A program made the position numbers and the translations under genes. From an uncultured Blautia sp. (GTDB taxonomy: Bacteria; Bacillota; Clostridia; Lachnospirales; Lachnospiraceae), in assembly GCA_946545425.1 (NCBI GenBank), contig CAMNNM010000003.1, positions 1 through 39,448 on the forward strand: 39,448 bases of DNA, in the 5' to 3' direction. The notes under the pieces were generated by a model that worked only from the letters and a program-made list of their open reading frames with translations, searched no databases and was not told the DNA's origin. Positions 13,292-21,611 of the stretch are shown in pieces. Every line of letters starts with the position of its first letter. Position 1 is the stretch's first letter.

Positions 13292-13404
13292 GTACCTGGT
13301 TACAGCACAAGTGCCTGACTACACCGGAAGTACCTGATAATGCCAGAGTACCTGATAATGCCAAACGTACCTGATTACACCTCAAGTACCCGCTTACACT
13401 ACAA
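13292..13404. repeat. Six tandem degenerate ~19-bp repeats between dnaN and yaaA
   Basis: gtacctggttacagcacaa / gtgcctgactacaccggaa / gtacctgataatgccaga / gtacctgataatgccaaac / gtacctgattacacctcaa / gtacccgcttacactacaa. Confidence 0.9.
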
Positions 13405-14497
13405 AATTCACGGGAAGAACAAGATAAATATAGCTTCCCGCCGCATCCCGGATAAAGCAGGGTGCCTTGGCATTCATGTAGTAAATGTCCACCTTTTCAT
13501 CGTCGATCACGCGAAGTGCATCGATCAGATATTTCGGATTGAAGCCGATCATAATGTCCCGGCCCTCCATCTCGATATCGATCTCCTCATCCATGGACCC
13601 GATCTGTGAATTGATCCGCAGCTCCATCTTCTGATTCGCGATATTCAGGATGATCGGCTTGCGGTCCTCCTCCCGGATCAGCAGAATGGACCGGTCGATA
13701 CAGTCCACCAGCTCCCTGCGGTTGATCGTCACCTTTGTCTCATAATCATTTGAGATCATCTGATCCACCCGGAAGTAGGTTCCCTCGATCAGCCTGGACA
13801 CCACCGTGGTGCTGTCAAACACAAACATAATATGATTCTGCGTGAAGTATATCTCCACATTGCTTTCCGTATCGCCCGGAAGAATCTTGAAAATTTCCTG
13901 CAGCGTCTTTCCGGGTACGATCACACTCCGGGAAGGATAGTTGTTCTTCATCGCAAGCGTACGGATGGAGATCCGGTGTCCGTCCAGGGAGATCACACGC
14001 AGAATATTTTCATTGATCTCGAAAAGCTCGCCGGTCATGATCTTATTCGAATCGTTGACCGCGATGGAAAAAATGGTCTGACGGATCATCTCCTTCAGTG
14101 AAAACTGAGAAATCTCCACGGGCTCCTCGCGCTCCAGATAGGGAATGCGGGAAAAGTCCTCCCACTCCTTGCCCATGATCTGGAAATTCGCTTTTTCACA
14201 AACGATCTTTACATGAAAATTCTCGTCGGCAGAGATCGTCACTTCGTTTTCAGGAAGCTTGCGGATAATATCCGAGAGCATTCTCGCATCGATCGCAGCT
14301 GCACCCTTTTCCTCAACGATTCCCGTGATCTGCGTTTCGATCCCCATCTCCATGTCATTGGCCGTCAGGGTAATGGCAGAGGTTCTCGCGTCGATCAGGA
14401 TACATTCCTGAATACTGAGTGTTGTTCTGGACGGAACCGCCTTGGAAACAATATTGATGCCGCTGATCAGTTCCGATTTCATGCATTTGATGATCAT
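13394..14497 (-). CDS. dnaN: DNA polymerase III subunit beta (sliding clamp)
   Basis: MIIKCMKSELISGINIVSKAVPSRTTLSIQECILIDA...; clamp-like sequence; between dnaA and recF. Confidence 0.97.
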   Translation of the reverse strand: MIIKCMKSELISGINIVSKAVPSRTTLSIQECILIDARTSAITLTANDMEMGIETQITGIVEEKGAAAIDARMLSDIIRKLPENEVTISADENFHVKIVCEKANFQIMGKEWEDFSRIPYLEREEPVEISQFSLKEMIRQTIFSIAVNDSNKIMTGELFEINENILRVISLDGHRISIRTLAMKNNYPSRSVIVPGKTLQEIFKILPGDTESNVEIYFTQNHIMFVFDSTTVVSRLIEGTYFRVDQMISNDYETKVTINRRELVDCIDRSILLIREEDRKPIILNIANQKMELRINSQIGSMDEEIDIEMEGRDIMIGFNPKYLIDALRVIDDEKVDIYYMNAKAPCFIRDAAGSYIYLVLPVNFVV

Positions 14498-14567
14498 AAC
14501 AGGTAGGCTTCCTTTCGTGAAGTGGAAAACGCCGTGGCGATGCGCCGGACGGTGTAATCGGCAAAGC

Positions 14568-14730
14568 TAAAATATAATAAATATAATAAAAGAATCCGCA
14601 GAAGAAGTAATAAGGACTGTTGATTTGTGGAAAAGTCCGTGGGTCCCCTTTCCTGCAGGCTTTTTCGGGATGGACAACAGGTGGAAAACAGATCCTTTGG
14701 CTGTGGGTAATTCCACAGTTATCCACAGCC
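14568..14730. other. Origin (oriC) sub-region between dnaA and dnaN: DnaA boxes, DnaA-trio-like element and AT-rich unwinding candidate
   Basis: TTATCCACA 14719-14727; tgtgggtaa 14702-14710 (1 mismatch); tgtggaaaa 14626-14634 (1 mismatch); trio-like CAG-AAG-AAG-TAA-TAA 14599-14613; AT-rich taaaatataataaatataataaaa 14568-14591. Confidence 0.85.
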
Positions 14731-14798
14731 GTTTTTTATATCTGTTCACTGCATCTTTGATGACAGCTGTTTTTTTCCATATCCGACGATACATTGCA

Positions 14799-16181
14799 TC
14801 AGATATTCGGGTTGATTTTCTTGCGGATGATATCCACCGTGCCGCGCAGCGCTTCGGACTGCTCCATATCCGCAATGATCTTGTTGATTCCGTGGATCAC
14901 TGTGGAATGATCCTTCTTCCCGACATAGGTACCGATGGATTTATAAGGAATATCGATCATTTCCCGGCAAAGGTACATGACGATCTGCCGCGGGATCACG
15001 ATATCACTGTTTCTTTTATTACTGGAAAGATCCGAGGGCTGCAGATGAAAATGCTCCGCCACGGTTTCCAGGATCAGCTGGGGCGTGATCTCCCGGTTCT
15101 GATCGGGCGCGACAATATCGCGGATCGCTTTCTCGGCCAGCTCGACATTGATTTCCTTATTATCCAGCCGGCTGTAGGCGATCAGCTTGTTCAGGGCTCC
15201 CTCCAGCTCACGAATGTTGGACTTGATGTTATTGGCGATGTACTGAATGACCTCATCGTCAATTTCATAGCCGTCCGCCTCTTCCTTTTTCCTCAGAATG
15301 GCCATGCGGGTCTCAAAATCCGGTACGGAAATGTCGGCCAGAATTCCCCATTCGAACCGGGAGCTGAGCCTGGTTTCAAGCGTTTCGATCTCCTTGGGCG
15401 GCTTATCGCTGGAGATAATGATCTGCTTGTTGTTTCCGTGCAGCTCGTTGAATGTGTGGAAAAACTCCACCTGGGTCGCATCCTTGCCGGAAATAAACTG
15501 GATATCGTCAATGAGCAGTACATCCACGCTCCTGTACTTTTCGCGGAAGGAGGAAATCTTGGAATTATTGTTGTTTCCGTTTCGGATGGCGTCGATCAGT
15601 TCGTTGGTGAAGGTCTCACTGGTCACATACAGAACATTCATATCCGGGTTCTGATCCAGAATAAAATGTGCGATCGAATGCATCAGATGCGTTTTGCCAA
15701 GCCCCGCTCCTCCGTAAATAAAAAGCGGATTATACATTTTCCCGGGCGATTCAGCGACGGCAAGTGCCGCAGCATGCGCAAACTTGTTATTATCCCCGAC
15801 AACGAATTTATCAAAGGTATATTTCGGATTGAGATTCGCTCTTTCCTTGGAGAGTGCAAGCTGTACATTTTCCCTGGATGCACTGCCGGCCTCGGCATTT
15901 CGCGCCCGCGCCTGATCCGGCATGATAAATTCCACTGAATATTCGATTCCCGTAAGCTCTGCGATGGCCACCTTGATCGGGAACATATACTTTCGGTTGA
16001 TATAATCGACACCCATCTGTTCCGAAGGGACCAGAATCGTCACGATGCGTTTTTCATCGTCAATACTGTGAACCTTGAGCGGCAGCAGCCATGTTTTGAA
16101 TGAGATCTCGGTCAGATCATGCTCTACCTTGACCATCTCAAGGATCTCTTCCCATTTTTCTTTGATCAGTTCCATGTTCAA
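14799..16181 (-). CDS. dnaA: Chromosomal replication initiator protein DnaA
   Basis: NPKYTFDKFVVGDNNKFAHAAALAVAESPGKMYNPLFIYGGAGLGKTHLMHSIAH; LLIDDIQFISGKDATQVEFFHTFN; C-terminal KKDHSTVIHGINKI. Confidence 0.99.
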   Translation of the reverse strand: MNMELIKEKWEEILEMVKVEHDLTEISFKTWLLPLKVHSIDDEKRIVTILVPSEQMGVDYINRKYMFPIKVAIAELTGIEYSVEFIMPDQARARNAEAGSASRENVQLALSKERANLNPKYTFDKFVVGDNNKFAHAAALAVAESPGKMYNPLFIYGGAGLGKTHLMHSIAHFILDQNPDMNVLYVTSETFTNELIDAIRNGNNNNSKISSFREKYRSVDVLLIDDIQFISGKDATQVEFFHTFNELHGNNKQIIISSDKPPKEIETLETRLSSRFEWGILADISVPDFETRMAILRKKEEADGYEIDDEVIQYIANNIKSNIRELEGALNKLIAYSRLDNKEINVELAEKAIRDIVAPDQNREITPQLILETVAEHFHLQPSDLSSNKRNSDIVIPRQIVMYLCREMIDIPYKSIGTYVGKKDHSTVIHGINKIIADMEQSEALRGTVDIIRKKINPNI

Positions 16182-16310
16182 TCAGTTCCGTTTCTATATC
16201 TGTTTCTGTTTATTTCAAGGCATGAAAGACATTATAAATAAGAAAGACGACAATAATCTATACTAATTTTACTCCAAAACGGGCCGGATTTCAACGTATA
16301 AGCAGGAAAC

Positions 16311-16464
16311 GTTTTCCACGACTTATCCATAGGGTTTTCCACATCTTATCCACCAAATGTTGATAACCTGTGGAAAACACGAAGATTCCGTGTGGAATCA
16401 TGTGGATAATCTGCCTGCTATTCCGCAGAAAAGCCCTTGTTACGGGAAATGTGACTGTGGAAAG
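16311..16464. other. Upstream DnaA-box cluster (second oriC sub-region)
   Basis: TTATCCATA 16323-16331; TTTTCCACA 16335-16343; TTATCCACC 16346-16354; tgtggaaaa 16369-16377; perfect tgtggataa 16401-16409; further tgtgga variants near 16391 and 16457. Confidence 0.85.
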
Positions 16465-16548
16465 AACATTGACCAGGCAGATTAAATATGATATGTTTTT
16501 CACAGTGCACCAAGGAACCTTAATCTGCACAGAAAGGAAAAGCGATTT

Positions 16549-17295
16549 ATGAAAAAACTTGTTCTGATCAGACATGGCGAGAGTGAATGGAATAAGCTGA
16601 ACCTGTTTACAGGCTGGATGGATGTAGATCTGAGTGAAAAAGGACACGAAGAGGCCAAGCAGGCCGGTCGTACCCTGAAAGAGGAAGGCTATGATTTTGA
16701 TATCTGCTATACTTCCTATCTCAAGAGAGCCATCCACACACTGAACCACACACTGGATGAAATGGACCGCAACTGGCTGCCCGTAGTAAAGACCTGGAAG
16801 CTCAACGAGCGTCATTACGGAGCACTTCAGGGCCTGAACAAAGCAGAGACCGCTGAAAAATACGGTGAGGAGCAGGTAAAAATCTGGAGAAGATCCTTTG
16901 ACATCAAGCCGCCCGCACTGGATGCAGACGATGAGCGCAGCGCCACAAAGCAGGAAATGTACCGCGACGTTGATCCCGCACTCCTTCCCGCGAACGAGAG
17001 CCTGGAGACCACCATCGAGCGTGTTGTTCCCTTCTTTGAAGAAGTGATCAAGAAAGATATGCAGGAAGGAAAGAGAGTCGTGATCGCAGCACACGGCAAC
17101 TCCCTGCGCGCACTTGTAAAATACTTCGACAACCTGAGCAAAGAAGAAATCATCGGCGTCAACATTCCGACAGCAGTTCCGCTTGTATACGAATTTGATG
17201 ATGACTTCAACGTAATCCGCCACTACTACCTCGGCGACCAGGATGCAATCAATGCCAAAATGCAGGCCGTTGCAAACCAGGGCAAGAAGAAATAA
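16549..17295 (+). CDS. gpmA: 2,3-bisphosphoglycerate-dependent phosphoglycerate mutase
   Basis: [68 protein letters not shown]. Confidence 0.97.
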   Translation: MKKLVLIRHGESEWNKLNLFTGWMDVDLSEKGHEEAKQAGRTLKEEGYDFDICYTSYLKRAIHTLNHTLDEMDRNWLPVVKTWKLNERHYGALQGLNKAETAEKYGEEQVKIWRRSFDIKPPALDADDERSATKQEMYRDVDPALLPANESLETTIERVVPFFEEVIKKDMQEGKRVVIAAHGNSLRALVKYFDNLSKEEIIGVNIPTAVPLVYEFDDDFNVIRHYYLGDQDAINAKMQAVANQGKKK

Positions 17296-17296
17296 T

Positions 17297-17321
17297 CAAA
17301 CAGGGGACGGTTCTCTGTTTG
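17297..17321 (+). repeat. 3'-UTR hairpin, copy 1 of the CAGGGGACGGTTCTCTG family
   Basis: CAAACAG-gggacggttct-CTGTTTG, starting 2 nt after the gpmA stop codon. Confidence 0.8.
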
Positions 17322-17325
17322 AATG

Positions 17326-17387
17326 AAACAGGGGAATGGAATCAGATGATGAATGTATAAAGCATTCTGAATTCCATTCCCCTGTTT
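17326..17387. terminator. Long inverted repeat between gpmA and the convergent permease gene
   Basis: Perfect 17-bp arms AAACAGGGGAATGGAAT (17326-17342) and ATTCCATTCCCCTGTTT (17371-17387), 28-nt loop. Confidence 0.65.
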
Positions 17388-17454
17388 GTTGTATTATATC
17401 TCTTTCATGATGCTGTTTCTCTATTTTATTCCTTTATCTGATCTCTTGTTTTGT

Positions 17455-17560
17455 TCTTTTCCCTGGCTCTTGTTCTATTCTTAGTTTCTGTCTTTTCCCT
17501 GGCTTTTGTTCTATTCTTAGTTTCTGTCTTTTCCTGAAGTTCTTGTCCTATTCTATTATC
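17455..17560. repeat. 36-bp tandem repeat, about 3 units, pyrimidine-rich
   Basis: tcttttccctggctcttgttctattcttagtttctg / tcttttccctggcttttgttctattcttagtttctg / degenerate third unit tcttttcctgaagttcttgtcctattc. Confidence 0.88.
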
Positions 17561-17585
17561 ATTTACTTTTATTTTTATATCTTAC

Positions 17586-18848
17586 TTAGATTACAAGTGC
17601 CTTCGAAGGATCCATGTGTGCCGCAGTATGTGCGGGCAGCAGTGAGAAAATCTGCGTCTGCAGGATCGAGAGCATAAAAACTGCAAAAACAGTCTGCAGA
17701 TGCATGGTAAGATGTACACCCATTCCAGCGATCCAGGGCAGGATAATATTCAGCAGTCCGAACAGGATGCCGGACAGGAAGCATGCACCTGCAGCGCCGG
17801 CAATTCCGATGAACAGCCCCTCCAGCAGAAACTGCAGAAGAATATGTCCTATTCCTGCTCCGACCGCTCTTCGCAGGCCGATCTCCCCGGTCCTTTGCTG
17901 GATAGAAAAAAACATGGTATTCATGATCAGAAGTCCACTGATGAGAACCATGATCACCAGAATCGGAATACCGACCATGGAAATGGAATGAAGGTATGCA
18001 TCTGTCTGAAGCATCAGTGTTCTGTAATCCACCAGGCAGCAGTAGGAGGCATGAAAATCGGACCGGTTCAGGATCGATGCACCTTCGGCAAAGGCTTCCT
18101 CCGAAAAACGAAAAAAGCAGGAAGTGGAGACAGTTCCAGAAAGTCCTTCCGGGAAGAAGCTTCTGCAGCAGTCAGGAATGTAGAGCCTGACCGGGACCGG
18201 AATCGGATCCGTTCCATGCTCCATGAAAACGCTCCGGTTGAGCTGAAGATTATTTTCTGCTGCGGAGGGAAGATCCTCAATAAGAGCGCACACCCGAAAG
18301 GTCATTTTTCCCGCTTCCCCCTCAGATGAAAAAACGCTTCCCGGAGGCTGGCGGTCACCAAACAAAAGGAGCGACGTACTCTCCTCCAGAATGCACGGAA
18401 TGATGAAGTCCGTTGAAACCATGGATTTTGTGCATTCCGTGAACCCTTCTAACCGGGAAGCTTCCTTTTCAACAAACCGGATCCGATCCGTATACAAATT
18501 ATCGGAGGACCGGTAGGAAAGCGTACCGCCCTCGATGTCACCCGAAAGACCGATGATTTCCATATTCAGAAGAATGGGCTTTTGCCGATAGAATGCTTCC
18601 TTTTGAAAAACAAGGTCGGTATGATTCTGTAAAGTGTATTTATATGGAAGCTTTTTTTCTTTCAGATCAAGAACCGCATCCGTCACATCCACTTCTCCAT
18701 CGGCTTCCAGAAGAACCCCGTTCGGATCAAAACGGTTCAAATGCTGCAGGCTGGTAAACGAATAGGCATTGATTCCCTCACTGCAGCAGATGTACAGGAT
18801 CAGCGGTATCATAACACCGGCAATCGTCAGAAAAAGCTGCCGTTTCAT
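17586..18848 (-). CDS. ABC transporter permease, FtsX/MacB-like
   Basis: N-terminal TM, large extracytoplasmic domain, three C-terminal TMs including MNTMFFSIQQRTGEIGLRRAVGAGIGHILLQFLLEGL. Start set at MKRQLFL with gaggag RBS rather than the track start at 18917. Confidence 0.88.
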   Translation of the reverse strand: MKRQLFLTIAGVMIPLILYICCSEGINAYSFTSLQHLNRFDPNGVLLEADGEVDVTDAVLDLKEKKLPYKYTLQNHTDLVFQKEAFYRQKPILLNMEIIGLSGDIEGGTLSYRSSDNLYTDRIRFVEKEASRLEGFTECTKSMVSTDFIIPCILEESTSLLLFGDRQPPGSVFSSEGEAGKMTFRVCALIEDLPSAAENNLQLNRSVFMEHGTDPIPVPVRLYIPDCCRSFFPEGLSGTVSTSCFFRFSEEAFAEGASILNRSDFHASYCCLVDYRTLMLQTDAYLHSISMVGIPILVIMVLISGLLIMNTMFFSIQQRTGEIGLRRAVGAGIGHILLQFLLEGLFIGIAGAAGACFLSGILFGLLNIILPWIAGMGVHLTMHLQTVFAVFMLSILQTQIFSLLPAHTAAHMDPSKALVI

Positions 18849-18950
18849 TGTGCACTCCTCCCATTTTCCCTGTTCCATTTCCCATCCACGTTTTCCAGTC
18901 ACGTAACCCCAACCCATTTTTCCATCCTTATTTTAAGAATCAATTTATGA

Positions 18951-19595
18951 TCATAGTCTAAGAATACGGTCGGCATAGTGAAACACGGATGGATCATGGG
19001 TTACCATGATCACGGTTTTGCCCGCATCGCTCTGCTGCCGGAAGCATTCCAGAACAAGCCTGGTGTTTTCGGGATCGAGATTTCCGGTCGGTTCGTCCGC
19101 CAGAAGAATGGGGGGATCCAGAAGCAGGGCTCTCGCAATGGCGATCCGCTGCATTTCTCCGCCGGACATGGTGCGGATGTCTCTGCCACTGAGTGCTTCC
19201 AGGTGGAATGAATGGATCAGTTCCCGGGCTCTGTGCTGCATGGCAGTGTGTTTCCTGAAATCATGGGAATACAGAGAAGGAAGCAGAATATTCTCCAGGA
19301 CATTTTTCCCGGGAAGGAGGTGGTACTGCTGAAATACAAATCCCATATACCGGTTGCGGATCAGGTCCACGCGCGAAGCTTTTGCCCGGTGCATGTCCTC
19401 TCCGTACAGAAGATAGCTTCCCGAAAACGTCCGGTCGAGCAGACCGATCAGATGCAGCAGCGTTGTCTTTCCCTTTCCGGACCCGCCCGTGATCATGGAA
19501 AATTCTCCCTGTAAAAAATCGGCGGAAAAATCTTCCAGGACAGGTGCACTCCCATAGGATTTCCGGATTTCCCGAAGTGTAATGACACTTGTCAT
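18951..19595 (-). CDS. ABC transporter ATP-binding protein (LolD/MacB-type)
   Basis: MTSVITLREIRKSYGSAPVLEDFSADFLQGEFSMITGGSGKGKTTLLHLIGLLD; MSGGEMQRIAIARALLLDPPILLADEPTGNLD. Start overlaps the adaptor stop codon. Confidence 0.92.
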   Translation of the reverse strand: MTSVITLREIRKSYGSAPVLEDFSADFLQGEFSMITGGSGKGKTTLLHLIGLLDRTFSGSYLLYGEDMHRAKASRVDLIRNRYMGFVFQQYHLLPGKNVLENILLPSLYSHDFRKHTAMQHRARELIHSFHLEALSGRDIRTMSGGEMQRIAIARALLLDPPILLADEPTGNLDPENTRLVLECFRQQSDAGKTVIMVTHDPSVFHYADRILRL

Positions 19596-20443
19596 ACGGC
19601 AATCACCTGATCTCCTTCCTGAAGGCCGGAACGGATCTCGGTCATTCGTTCGTCTGAAATGCCTGTTTCCACGATACACTCGAAGGTTTCCTCTCCTCTT
19701 TTGATAATTACGAAGGCTTCTCCTGTATGGTAGGTATACACACACTCCTTTGGAACCAAAAGAACATCCTCCCGTTCTTCCATGGTCAGCCAGACGGTTA
19801 CGCTGCTCCCTGTTCTTCCGAGCAGATCCGGATCCTCCAGGGCGATCATGACCGAAAACTGATGATTCTCCACGGCTTCGCCGATTCTGGAAACAGCCGC
19901 CCTGACCTCCTGTGCGCCGATCCGGGCGTGAATGTCCGTGTCGGAATTGACCTTGTTCAGGTAACGCTCCGGAATGTCCAATTTCAGAAGAATGTCTGGT
20001 GACTGAAGATATCGGATGTGGGTCTTTCCCGTTCCGGGGTTGCTGATCGCTGACAGGATGCGGATATTGGAGGAAAGGGAAAGAAAAGAACCATCCTGAT
20101 ATCGCCACAGAGCCTGCCCCGGACAGATCAGATCTCCGGGGCCGGCCGTCAGGGTACCGCCTTTACTGTTCAAAATAAGTGTTTCCAGACAATAGGAGCC
20201 GGCCGGGATGGTTTTCTCAAAGGAAAGGACATCCCGGATCGTTCCTCTTTTTACCTCAAAGATCTCCTCATATCCGGTACCGGTAATCAGCGCTTCCGTT
20301 TCCATCTCCTGCGACAGCTGATCCATATGCAGAAGGTAAGGATTTGCCTTATTCTGCAAAAATGCGGACAGAACCGTCAGAAGGAAAAATCCGAAAAGGA
20401 CACTCAGGGAGAGCAGAACCTTCTGAAGCATTTTTTTAAGCAT
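19592..20443 (-). CDS. HlyD/MacA-like membrane-fusion (adaptor) protein
   Basis: N-terminal TM; LKLDIPERYLNKV, ALEDPDLLGRTGSSVTVWLTMEEREDVLLVPKECVYTYHTGEAFVII, TGISDERMTEIRSGLQEGDQVI; directly upstream of the ATPase and permease. Confidence 0.8.
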   Translation of the reverse strand: MLKKMLQKVLLSLSVLFGFFLLTVLSAFLQNKANPYLLHMDQLSQEMETEALITGTGYEEIFEVKRGTIRDVLSFEKTIPAGSYCLETLILNSKGGTLTAGPGDLICPGQALWRYQDGSFLSLSSNIRILSAISNPGTGKTHIRYLQSPDILLKLDIPERYLNKVNSDTDIHARIGAQEVRAAVSRIGEAVENHQFSVMIALEDPDLLGRTGSSVTVWLTMEEREDVLLVPKECVYTYHTGEAFVIIKRGEETFECIVETGISDERMTEIRSGLQEGDQVIAV

Positions 20444-21413
20444 CCTCGGTCAGCTCCCTGTCGATGTAATTGTGGATCATCCGGTCATTCTCAAATCCGA
20501 TCAGCAGAAAACCATGCGGTTCATTGAGTACATACTGTTTGCCTTCCGAATCCTCATACCGGAAGATCCTGGAGGTTTTGATCAGATCCGAATCACTGTA
20601 TCCGTCCTGATACGCGAGATTAAAGGAAACCTCCACTTCATCTCCTTTTTTCAGGCTGATCCGGCTCTCCTGCGAAGTGAATTTCTCCTGGTCCTCCTGC
20701 GGGGTAAGGCCTTCCTGTGGCGAAATCAGTGTCCCGTTGACTTTCCATTTCACATTTGTGATCTCCACAAAATCGAGCGCCTCAAATCCGGTGATGGTAC
20801 AGTCCTCGTTGACCTCCAGGCTGATGGAAACCGGGTGCGCTTTGTCCGACGGAATGGTGGAAAGAATCACCTCCGGTGTATCCTTGTAGAGAAGAATTCC
20901 AGAGTCGTCCGGGATCTCTTCATGATAAAATCCCGGAATATTGTAGAATTTCATACAGCCCGGCGTGTACGAATAAGCCTTCCCGTCGATCGTCACATCC
21001 ATGGAGTCAATGGAAAAGGATGCCGGCGGATCGTTGTCAAGCGCGATCATCAGATGAATATAGTAATAATACCAGCCCTGATAAACATCACCGGCGGTCG
21101 TTTCTCCCTGGGTGATCCGGTAATCCCCCTCCCCTGTGATCCTGTAATGATCGACCTTGATCTCCTTCAGTTCCTTCCGGGAAATCACGGGCAGCTCAAA
21201 GGACAGCTCCATTTCTTCCTTCCCGGAATAAAGTGTGGTATTCCGCACCATGCCGCCTCCGAAAATCTCCTCCTGAGAATCCTCCTCTGTTTCTATTACA
21301 GCAGAGAGTGTTTCCTTTTTCCCGGAAGATGTTCCCGAGGCACATCCGCCGAGAGAAAAGGAAGTGAGTATCAGAATTCCTGTCATGCACAGCTTCCGGA
21401 TGGAAATATTCAT
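20436..21413 (-). CDS. Putative lipoprotein of unknown function
   Basis: MNISIRKLCMTGILILTSFSLGGCASGTSSG: signal peptide with lipobox LGGC; overlaps the adaptor start by 8 nt. Confidence 0.8.
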   Translation of the reverse strand: MNISIRKLCMTGILILTSFSLGGCASGTSSGKKETLSAVIETEEDSQEEIFGGGMVRNTTLYSGKEEMELSFELPVISRKELKEIKVDHYRITGEGDYRITQGETTAGDVYQGWYYYYIHLMIALDNDPPASFSIDSMDVTIDGKAYSYTPGCMKFYNIPGFYHEEIPDDSGILLYKDTPEVILSTIPSDKAHPVSISLEVNEDCTITGFEALDFVEITNVKWKVNGTLISPQEGLTPQEDQEKFTSQESRISLKKGDEVEVSFNLAYQDGYSDSDLIKTSRIFRYEDSEGKQYVLNEPHGFLLIGFENDRMIHNYIDRELTEDA

Positions 21414-21505
21414 AATCCGCTCTATCCTCCTGTTTATTTTTCCCGATCCATTTCCGGTCTATTCCGCCCGCTCTACTCTATTTTTTTTACCTGACTTTTT
21501 ACGGA

Positions 21506-21580
21506 CTTTATCTTTAAACTCTTTATCTTTAAACTTTTTATTTTTTAACTCTTTATTTTTAAACTTTTATTTCTTATCTC
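21506..21580. repeat. 15-bp tandem repeat, 5 units
   Basis: ctttatctttaaact x2, ttttattttttaact, ctttatttttaaact, tttatttcttatctc. Confidence 0.88.
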
Positions 21581-21611
21581 TTTCTCTCTTTCACTTTTCT
21601 TACGCTGCACG

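Noticed and set aside
13269-13385. N-terminal extension of the S4-domain protein
   Set aside because: It is translated from the tandem repeat array; the conserved protein starts at MEKIIVKEEF.
14625-15938. 437-aa plus-strand ORF
   Set aside because: Antisense to dnaA and running through oriC elements.
16291-17223. 310-aa minus-strand ORF
   Set aside because: Antisense shadow of gpmA and the upstream DnaA-box region; composition is not protein-like.
19596-20108. N-terminal extension of the ABC ATPase in the ORF track
   Set aside because: Out-of-frame reading through the HlyD-like gene; ATG at 19595 with a stop/start overlap is the better start.
21486-21600. Rho-independent terminator from the T-rich run
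   Set aside because: The T-rich composition is on the plus strand of a minus-strand operon and arises from the 15-bp repeats; no stable stem precedes it.
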